Shown in pieces: positions 1 through 5,133 of a stretch of DNA of 5,133 nt. The translations under genes and the position numbers were made by a program. Within the stretch, counting starts at the first letter, position 1. The number at the start of each line of letters is the position of its first letter. The DNA is from Opitutia bacterium (GTDB taxonomy: Bacteria; Verrucomicrobiota; Verrucomicrobiia; Opitutales; Seribacteraceae), in NCBI GenBank assembly GCA_018646565.1, contig JABGUO010000271.1, forward strand, positions 1-5,133, read 5' to 3'. A model generated the notes under the pieces. It was not told where the DNA came from. It ran no database searches and saw nothing but the letters and a program-made list of their open reading frames with translations.

Positions 1-57
1 AAAGACTTAATGGTTTTGTCATATCGATAAATTATAAGTAGACCGATAAGCTTTCCA

Positions 58-138
58 ATGACAAATCTACATTCAATATTTTGGTTTCAGTTGAGAATCT
101 ATCTTTTTTTGATTCCCCTACTCGCCCTGGCTTCCTGT
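58..138 (+). other. Lipoprotein signal peptide with lipobox (C27)
   Basis: The first 27 codons of the esterase encode an n-region with R13, a hydrophobic core (about 14-23) and the lipobox LASC, with the lipidated Cys codon TGT at 136-138. Residue +2 after Cys is Gly, not Asp, so by the E. coli rule (which may not apply in this organism) there is no inner-membrane retention signal. E. coli TesA instead has an ordinary cleaved signal peptide. Confidence 0.85.
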
Positions 139-768
139 GGGGAAGAAATTTCCAGCGATAATAAACTCGTAACTCAAAAGAAAAGTTCAGCACAGAAAGA
201 TTTCAAAATTTTGATTCTAGGGGATTCTCTCACCGAAGGATACGGGGTCATGGAGAATGAAGCATATCCCTTTATTCTAGAAAAAAAGTTAAACCTCGAT
301 TCAGAGAGGAGTTTAAAAAGAAATTTTAGGGTTATTAATGGTGGAATAAGTGGAGCCACCACAAGTGGGGGGGTATCCCGAATTAATTGGCTATTACAAT
401 CAAATCCTGACTTTTTAATACTGGCACTGGGAGGAAACGATGGGTTGCGCGGAATTCCAATCGAAAAAATTAAAGAAAACCTGATCAAAGTAGTAGTCGC
501 CGCCCAAAGTAATAATATCCCCATTTTATTAGCCGGCATGAAAATTCCGCCCAATTATGGAATTGAATACAGTGAGTCATTTACGAATTTATATTCTCAG
601 ATTTCTAAGGAGTATAATATTTCAATGATTCCTTTTTTACTCCAAGGCGTGGGGGGAGATCCAAGCATGAATCTCCCTGACCGAATCCACCCCAATCCGA
701 AAGGCCATGAAATCATTGCCGAAACTGTCCACCAATATTTGATCCAAGAACTTTTCACTACTCAATGA
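58..768 (+). CDS. tesA: TesA-like GDSL/SGNH lysophospholipase/thioesterase, predicted lipoprotein
   Basis: Serine esterase of the SGNH hydrolase family, related to E. coli TesA (acyl-CoA thioesterase I / lysophospholipase L1). Residues 1-26 are a signal peptide ending in lipobox L24-A25-S26-C27, so the mature protein should be lipid-anchored at C27 and extracytoplasmic. A polar linker (about 28-48) leads into the catalytic domain. Visible family blocks: GDSL at 55-58 with nucleophile S57; the NGGISG block at 94-99 giving the oxyanion Gly; GGNDGLRG at 125-132 with oxyanion N127, as in TesA; PPNYG at 164-168; and DRIHPN at 208-213 giving the D208/H211 pair of the triad. All catalytic residues are present. 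The start is secure: an in-frame TAA lies at 28-30, no other ATG intervenes, and the signal peptide begins here. The stop overlaps the ABC ATPase start by 4 bases, so the enzyme probably works with that transporter. Family assignment is firm; the physiological substrate is unknown. Confidence 0.94.
   Translation: MTNLHSIFWFQLRIYLFLIPLLALASCGEEISSDNKLVTQKKSSAQKDFKILILGDSLTEGYGVMENEAYPFILEKKLNLDSERSLKRNFRVINGGISGATTSGGVSRINWLLQSNPDFLILALGGNDGLRGIPIEKIKENLIKVVVAAQSNNIPILLAGMKIPPNYGIEYSESFTNLYSQISKEYNISMIPFLLQGVGGDPSMNLPDRIHPNPKGHEIIAETVHQYLIQELFTTQ
765..768 (+). other. ATGA stop/start overlap (esterase to ABC ATPase)
   Basis: The ATG of the ATPase (765-767) overlaps the TGA of the esterase (766-768). 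There is no Shine-Dalgarno-like purine run just upstream, so the ATPase is most likely translated by termination-reinitiation, coupling its synthesis to the esterase. Confidence 0.85.
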
Positions 769-1439
769 ACTCCATTATTTCACTCCGCAAGATCTCGAAA
801 ACTTACTTTCAGGGCAGTCAAAAGATTGAAGTTTTAAAACAACTCAATCTCGAGATCGAATCAAACGAATGCGTCGCGATTCTGGGGCAAAGTGGGAGTG
901 GAAAGTCGACCCTGCTCTCCCTCCTTGCCGGTTTGGATAATCCAGAAATCGGAACTGTTTCAATCTGCGGGCAGGATTTAGCTAAGCTTTCACAAGATCA
1001 ATTAAGTCAGTTTCGTTCTAAAAACATGGGTATTGTATTTCAACAGTACCACCTAATGAACAACCTGACCGCTCTCGAGAATGTAGGGATTCCTCTCGAA
1101 CTGCAGAAGGTCAATCATTTCGAATCAGCTGCGCGCGAAGCCTTAAAAATGGTGGGGCTATCCCATCGACTAGCTCATTTCCCCGCTCAATTATCGGGAG
1201 GAGAATGTCAACGAGTGGCAATTGCCCGGGCAATTATTAGCGAACCTAAACTCATACTCGCCGATGAACCATCGGGAAATTTGGATGATAAAACGGGCAA
1301 AGAAATAATGGATTTGCTCTTTCGACTCTGCCGAGATCGGGGGCAAACTTTGATACTGGTAACTCATAACCACGAATTAGCTAAAGCCTGCGATCGAACT
1401 TTAATTCTTAAAGCAGGAAAATTTCAAGCCATCAAATAA
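765..1439 (+). CDS. ybbA: ABC transporter ATP-binding protein, YbbA/LolD family
   Basis: Cytoplasmic ATPase subunit that powers the permease encoded immediately downstream; a dimer should bind two permease copies or permease halves. The full nucleotide-binding domain is present at 224 residues, the usual size for YbbA/LolD/MacB-type ATPases. Motifs in order: Walker A GQSGSGKST at 41-49 (K47), Q-loop Q93 in VFQQYHL, ABC signature LSGGE at 143-147, Walker B LILADEP at 163-169 (catalytic E168), D-loop SGNLD at 170-174, and the switch histidine H201 in VTHNHELA. The DEPSGNLD string is typical of the LolD/FtsE/MacB subfamily. LolD itself is hard to separate on sequence alone; the assignment to YbbA rests on the TesA-like gene before it and the YbbP-like permease after it. 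The start is supported by the family-typical N-terminus (LRKISKTY) and the ATGA overlap. No inactivating change is seen. Confidence 0.95.
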   Translation: MNSIISLRKISKTYFQGSQKIEVLKQLNLEIESNECVAILGQSGSGKSTLLSLLAGLDNPEIGTVSICGQDLAKLSQDQLSQFRSKNMGIVFQQYHLMNNLTALENVGIPLELQKVNHFESAAREALKMVGLSHRLAHFPAQLSGGECQRVAIARAIISEPKLILADEPSGNLDDKTGKEIMDLLFRLCRDRGQTLILVTHNHELAKACDRTLILKAGKFQAIK

Positions 1440-1441
1440 TG
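1437..1441 (+). other. TAATG stop/start overlap (ATPase to permease)
   Basis: The ATPase stop TAA (1437-1439) shares one base with the permease start ATG (1439-1441). No good ribosome binding site lies at normal spacing; the nearest purine run (GCAGGAAAA, about 1413-1421) is too far upstream. Reinitiation is the likely start mechanism. Confidence 0.85.
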
Positions 1442-4000
1442 GGGTTCGCTCTTCGTAATGCCTGGCGGGAGATTCGTAATAATCGCCCATTTTGTATCTT
1501 TTACATCGTCAATCTGACCCTCGGCTTGATTGGTTTTATCAGTGTGGATTCTTTTAAGCAGACACTGGATCAAAAAGTGGAAGCAGAATCAAAGGAGTTA
1601 CTGGGTGCGGATTTAGCAATTCGTGCACGCAGGGAAATAACTACGGAGGAACTTGCCGCTGTTCGTAATTTGTTGCCTTCCAACAGCAAGGAAATTGAAG
1701 CAGTCGATTTTTTCTCAATGGCAGCAGGTCCAACCGGAAGTAGCAGGTTGGTCAAAATAATAGCATTTGATCAGGGATTCCCCTTCTACGGAAAAATAGA
1801 AACGAACCTACGGGGTCCTATTACTGGAGAAGAGAAAAACCTAATTCATGAACGTCCTTTCGTATGGATATACCCGGAATTACGAGGACAACTCAACATT
1901 GACTTAGGAGAAGAATTAAAGATCGGAGAAACTAAATTTATCGTTTCCGATCTGATCAAAGAAGATACAGGCTTAAGCTTCCAACCGGCAGAATTAGCCC
2001 CCAAAGTATTTATCAGTAAAAAATTCCTCGAAAAAACGAAACTCTTAACCACTGGGAACACGGCGTTTCGAAATCATCTTTTTAAACTTCCTCTTGATGC
2101 GGATTTAGAAAAAATCACCAATGCCATTACCGCGGCACTGCTCTCCCCCGAGGTCCGAGTGTATTCCCACCAAAGAGTGGGGAACCGGGCAGGTCGCCTG
2201 CTACGATATTTATCCGACTTCCTAGGGTTGGTTTCCCTCGTGGCCCTTTTTCTGGCAACCTTAGGAATTGGGTATCTCTACCAAGGATTTGTTAATAATC
2301 GAATTAAGGATGTTGCCATCCTTGTTTGCCTGGGAGCCAAAAAAGCCAACGCACTTCGTACCTACCTTATTCAATTATCAATTTTAGGAATCGCGGCCGC
2401 AATTCCAGCTATCGTGATTTGCCTGATCTCCATTCCGCTCCTCTCCCAGGCATTGAGTGGATTTATACCCATTGAATTGGACGCATCTCTCCACTTACCC
2501 AGTATACCATTAGCATTTGGAGTCGCCATCTTTGGGGGTTGGTTCCTGGCTCTGCCAAGCCTTCATAAAATCAGGCAACTTCATCCCGCTGAATTATTTC
2601 AGGAATCTGCCAATCCATCCCCCCTGTCATCCAAGTCCTCACTCTTATTTGCACTGCCTGGAGTTTTCGCCTTTTGGGGATTATGCCTACTCCAATCTGA
2701 TTCTTCAAAATTAGCCAATATCTTTTTCCTCTCTCTCTTGGGTAGCATTATTGTGCTGTATTGTATTGGACATTGCAGTCTCTGGCTACTCGATCGTTTT
2801 TTCAGGAAATCAAGTCTTAATATACGATTGGCTGCCCGATCACTTACCCGCAATAAAAATAGTACAATAACCGGTTTTTTAACACTCGGCTTAGGCGTGC
2901 TGTTACTCAATTTAATCCCTCAGTTTCAATACAGCCTGGAACAGGAGATCGGTTCCAATACCGAGGAGAGTAAACTTCCCAAACTCTTCCTCTTTGATAT
3001 CCAAGAAGATCAACTCGAAGAATTAAAACAGACCTTACAAAACAGCAAAAAGCCACTCCAAAACGTTACGCCCTGGATTCGTGGAAAACTGATCGAAGTA
3101 AAAGGGGAAAAATATGAAAATTTTGTGAAGCAGGATCGCGATTTTGAAAATCCCGGAGAACAAAGGAGAAATAATTTCCGCAATCGCAGTTTTAATCTCA
3201 GTTATCGAAACCATCTCCTTTCCAGCGAAGAAATATTGCGGGGGCGTATGGTAGCCATGCATTATGATGAAAACTCGAGTCGGCCCGCAGAGATTTCAAT
3301 CGAACAGAAATATGCTGAATCTCTTGATTTAGACCTGGGAGATCAGATTAAAATTGAAGTGAGCGGGGTCGAAATAATGGCAGAGGTGGTTAATGTACGA
3401 AGGGTAAAATGGACTAGTTTTCAACCCAATTTCTTCGTCCAAATGCAACCGGGCGTTCTTGAAAATGCACCCAAAACTTTTATTGGTACGCTTCATGATT
3501 TAGACCAGGATGAAAAAAATGCAGTACAAGACTTGTTAGTTCAAAAATTTTCCACTATCTCCATTCTTGATGTGGAACGAACGGGGCGAAAAATTCTCGA
3601 AATCGTATCTCAAATGACTTGGGCACTACAAATCATGGCACTTCTTTCTATTCTTGCCGGTGTAGTCGTTCTCTATTCCCTGGCACGTGAAAAAGCCAGG
3701 CGTCAAAAGAGAGACATTAACTTACTCAAAATTTTAGGTGCCTCCTTCGATGACCTCAGAATGCAGGTACGAATAGAATTTGGACTCCTTGGCTTATCCG
3801 CTTCTGTATTAGGGGTTACCTTTTCTTCCTTCGTAAGTTTTATTTTCGCGGAATATATTTTTGATAAAGTATGGGCGTTCCAACTTTCACTTCCAATTGG
3901 TATTATCGTGGGGGTGGTCACTCTTTCAATTCTAACTGCAGAATGGGCCACCAAAAAAGTTCTGATGGAAAAACCATTATCAATACTCCAAGGAAACTAA
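1439..4000 (+). CDS. ybbP: ABC transporter permease, YbbP family (duplicated FtsX domains)
   Basis: Inner-membrane permease partner of the ATPase just upstream. At 853 residues it is somewhat longer than E. coli YbbP (about 800). Hydrophobic segments suggest ten transmembrane helices: about 18-36, 258-281, 304-336, 355-375, 402-418, 427-450, 475-494, 723-748, 778-806 and 815-835. Two large extracytoplasmic domains lie at about 37-257 and 495-722. The protein is an internal duplication: LRNAWREIRNNR (5-16) matches IRLAARSLTRNK (462-473), each before a helix, and two FtsX-like coupling regions at about 282-305 (DVAILVCLGA) and 750-775 (DINLLKILGA) match each other. Segment 655-690, with W658, PNFF (663-666) and PGVLE (671-675), is what I recognise as characteristic of YbbP rather than LolC/E or MacB. 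By analogy with mechanotransmission ABC proteins, ATP hydrolysis would drive periplasmic domain movement that lifts a hydrophobic substrate toward the esterase partner; the substrate is unknown. The frame is intact. Confidence 0.93.
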   Translation: MGFALRNAWREIRNNRPFCIFYIVNLTLGLIGFISVDSFKQTLDQKVEAESKELLGADLAIRARREITTEELAAVRNLLPSNSKEIEAVDFFSMAAGPTGSSRLVKIIAFDQGFPFYGKIETNLRGPITGEEKNLIHERPFVWIYPELRGQLNIDLGEELKIGETKFIVSDLIKEDTGLSFQPAELAPKVFISKKFLEKTKLLTTGNTAFRNHLFKLPLDADLEKITNAITAALLSPEVRVYSHQRVGNRAGRLLRYLSDFLGLVSLVALFLATLGIGYLYQGFVNNRIKDVAILVCLGAKKANALRTYLIQLSILGIAAAIPAIVICLISIPLLSQALSGFIPIELDASLHLPSIPLAFGVAIFGGWFLALPSLHKIRQLHPAELFQESANPSPLSSKSSLLFALPGVFAFWGLCLLQSDSSKLANIFFLSLLGSIIVLYCIGHCSLWLLDRFFRKSSLNIRLAARSLTRNKNSTITGFLTLGLGVLLLNLIPQFQYSLEQEIGSNTEESKLPKLFLFDIQEDQLEELKQTLQNSKKPLQNVTPWIRGKLIEVKGEKYENFVKQDRDFENPGEQRRNNFRNRSFNLSYRNHLLSSEEILRGRMVAMHYDENSSRPAEISIEQKYAESLDLDLGDQIKIEVSGVEIMAEVVNVRRVKWTSFQPNFFVQMQPGVLENAPKTFIGTLHDLDQDEKNAVQDLLVQKFSTISILDVERTGRKILEIVSQMTWALQIMALLSILAGVVVLYSLAREKARRQKRDINLLKILGASFDDLRMQVRIEFGLLGLSASVLGVTFSSFVSFIFAEYIFDKVWAFQLSLPIGIIVGVVTLSILTAEWATKKVLMEKPLSILQGN

Positions 4001-4044
4001 GATCTTTTTAAACTTGTTTACTCAATTCATTCTCCCCCATAGTA

Positions 4045-4055
4045 AGAGTCACTCT
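4045..4055. repeat. Short perfect inverted repeat upstream of the kinase-like gene
   Basis: AGAGT-C-ACTCT is a perfect 5-base dyad with a 1-base centre, ending 5 bases before the ATG at 4061. It lies in the only real intergenic gap (4001-4060). It could be a small operator or mRNA element, but a dyad this short is expected about once per thousand positions by chance. The rest of the gap shows no terminator hairpin and no strong promoter. Confidence 0.25.
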
Positions 4056-4060
4056 ACATA

Positions 4061-5119
4061 ATGAAAAAAGGAAGCGTTCAACAAAAAAAGACATTTTATC
4101 CAATTAGCGAAGAATTTCGCGAATATTTAACCAATTACAAACGATCCGCCGACCTTCCAGTTCATTACGAAAATCTTCTTCAAAGTGTAGATTCCTATCC
4201 TCTGATGAATGCCAAAAATGAAGATACTCTTTGGCAAACTATGGTCTACGACCAACATTATGGCCGTGAAATCTTTGAAGGTTTAAAAAAGATTTATGTC
4301 CTCCTTCGTTCGGGGGGAGATGTCAATATTTTACCCAATCTGTATGTCGACCGGGTAGATTATTGTACTTTTGGAAACACCAAACCTTTTCGTATTCGCA
4401 TCGTAAATCAATACAATGATAACCACGATTACTTTTATGTAAAAAAAGCAGATGCTTCCAGGCTTTACGGATTGGAATTGGAACAAATCCTCTCGCCCAA
4501 TGAAATCAATTTCCAACTCGATGGCGACACCCTCATTGAAGAACATATTATAGGAGTGCCTGGGGACGACTTTATACAAAACTTCCTCGATCATTCCGAC
4601 CTCAATGAGGTACGACTTGCCAAAGAATTTATTAAATTTAATGAACGGTGCTTCGTTCGGCTCTTGGGCGACATGCGGGCATACAACTACGTGGTGGAAA
4701 TGACTCCCGATTTCGAGCAGAATCAATATCGTGTCCGTGCGATTGATTTCGACCAACAATCCTACGAGTCAAGGCGTTCATTCTACCTTCCTCAGTTTTT
4801 TAAAAATAATCTACCGGTGGTCAATTTATGTACCCGGTTAATTAATCCCGAAACAAGTAGTCAGTATCAGCGCGAAGAACGAACTCTTATCAAGAGAAGG
4901 TTTAATTTTGCACCAACTCGAATTAAAAAACTCAGGGAATGTATGTGCTTGGATACTATTTCTTCGGATCAAAAAATTATACGTCTTCGAACGGAGCTTG
5001 CTGGTCTATACGATGATTCTCGGTTCTCTCAATGTGAGACCATGGGCGAGATTACTTTTCTTAATATCGCGCTTGCGTTGGACTTAAAAGAGGAAGCCCC
5101 GACAAGGTTACTTTCCTAA
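4061..5119 (+). CDS. Uncharacterised protein with kinase-like motif order
   Basis: I do not recognise a named family. The 352-residue product is soluble, without signal peptide or membrane segments, so it should be cytoplasmic. Residues 1-95 look mostly helical. From about 95 a beta-rich section follows with FGNTKPF (104-110), then YFYVKKAD (124-131; K128/K129), an acidic helix (E139, E141), IEEHIIGVPGDDFI (159-172), a helix at about 181-197, LLGDMRAYN (201-209) and AIDFDQQSY (227-235). The order Lys, Glu, hinge, DxxxxN, then D in a hydrophobic strand resembles protein-kinase-like folds; D204-N209 has the canonical spacing, and N209-D229 (20 residues) is near the HipA value. The C-terminal part (about 240-352) is helical and basic (REERTLIKRR, 271-280), with a CxC at 294-296. 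The start is fixed by an in-frame TAA at 4043-4045. It lies 60 bases after ybbP with no terminator between, so co-transcription is possible. That it is a real gene is near certain; kinase function is inference. Confidence 0.9.
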   Translation: MKKGSVQQKKTFYPISEEFREYLTNYKRSADLPVHYENLLQSVDSYPLMNAKNEDTLWQTMVYDQHYGREIFEGLKKIYVLLRSGGDVNILPNLYVDRVDYCTFGNTKPFRIRIVNQYNDNHDYFYVKKADASRLYGLELEQILSPNEINFQLDGDTLIEEHIIGVPGDDFIQNFLDHSDLNEVRLAKEFIKFNERCFVRLLGDMRAYNYVVEMTPDFEQNQYRVRAIDFDQQSYESRRSFYLPQFFKNNLPVVNLCTRLINPETSSQYQREERTLIKRRFNFAPTRIKKLRECMCLDTISSDQKIIRLRTELAGLYDDSRFSQCETMGEITFLNIALALDLKEEAPTRLLS

Positions 5120-5133
5120 ACTTCAATCCCTCA

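Noticed and set aside
16..38. Possible promoter: TTGTCA at 16-21 and TATAAG at 33-38
   Set aside because: Each hexamer is a 5/6 match to sigma-70 consensus, but the spacer is only 11 bases. No correctly spaced partner was seen for either, and a Bacteroidota-type TTTG/TAnnTTTG pair is not present at the right spacing.
174..554. 126-codon open frame on the minus strand
   Set aside because: It lies fully antisense to the esterase, whose catalytic motifs prove the + strand frame. The reverse product shows no recognisable domain.
2517..2714. 65-codon open frame on the + strand in another frame
   Set aside because: It sits inside the permease, whose frame is continuous with clear membrane helices through this stretch. 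The product looks like out-of-frame sequence.
765..4000. LolCDE lipoprotein-release system instead of YbbAP
   Set aside because: The ATPase alone would fit LolD, but the permease is one duplicated 853-residue protein with YbbP-type PNFF/PGVLE segment, not a roughly 400-residue LolC or LolE, and a TesA-like gene is coupled to it.
4001..4010. T-run after the permease stop as an intrinsic terminator
   Set aside because: GATCTTTTTA has only five to six T and no stable GC-rich stem precedes it.
4014..4043. Possible promoter: TTGTTT at 4014-4019 and CATAGT at 4038-4043
   Set aside because: The spacing of 18 is acceptable but the hexamers match the consensus only partly, not enough to call over background in AT-rich DNA.
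4331..4759. 142-codon open frame on the minus strand
   Set aside because: Antisense to the best conserved-looking part of gene 4. Its product has no recognisable domain, and the long open frame fits chance plus codon bias.

Overview
This window is from a Gram-negative (diderm) bacterium of moderately low GC content. The evidence is a lipoprotein signal peptide, a LolD/YbbA-type ATPase and a very large FtsX-type permease with extracytoplasmic domains. No start codon has a convincing Shine-Dalgarno sequence, which is common in Bacteroidota and some other phyla. The protein sequences feel like Verrucomicrobiota or Bacteroidota, but nothing here fixes the phylum. There are no RNA genes, mobile elements, CRISPR arrays or phage genes.

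Layout: four genes lie on the + strand and fill almost the whole window. Positions 1-57 are a short leader. Gene 1 (58-768) is a TesA-like GDSL/SGNH esterase with a lipobox. Gene 2 (765-1439) is the ABC ATPase YbbA. Gene 3 (1439-4000) is its permease YbbP. These three are joined by an ATGA overlap and a TAATG overlap, so they form one translationally coupled operon. A 60-base gap with no terminator follows. Gene 4 (4061-5119) is a 352-residue cytoplasmic protein that I cannot assign to a named family.

How they work together: YbbA and YbbP should form an inner-membrane ABC machine of the mechanotransmission (MacB/LolCDE/FtsEX-like) type. The TesA-like hydrolase is its extracytoplasmic partner, acting on acyl esters or hydrophobic molecules presented by the permease. 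In E. coli the same three proteins are encoded side by side, but tesA is divergent and TesA is a soluble periplasmic enzyme. Here the esterase is co-directional, comes first, and appears to be lipid-anchored.

The most novel element is gene 4. Its residues 102-231 carry, in order, a possible nucleotide-loop region, a lysine pair, an acidic helix, a hinge-like acidic segment, a GDxxxxN catalytic-loop-like motif (D204, N209) and an IDFD motif (D229). I infer a highly divergent protein-kinase-like (HipA/APH/PI3K-type) fold. That is a hypothesis from motif order and spacing, not an established assignment.
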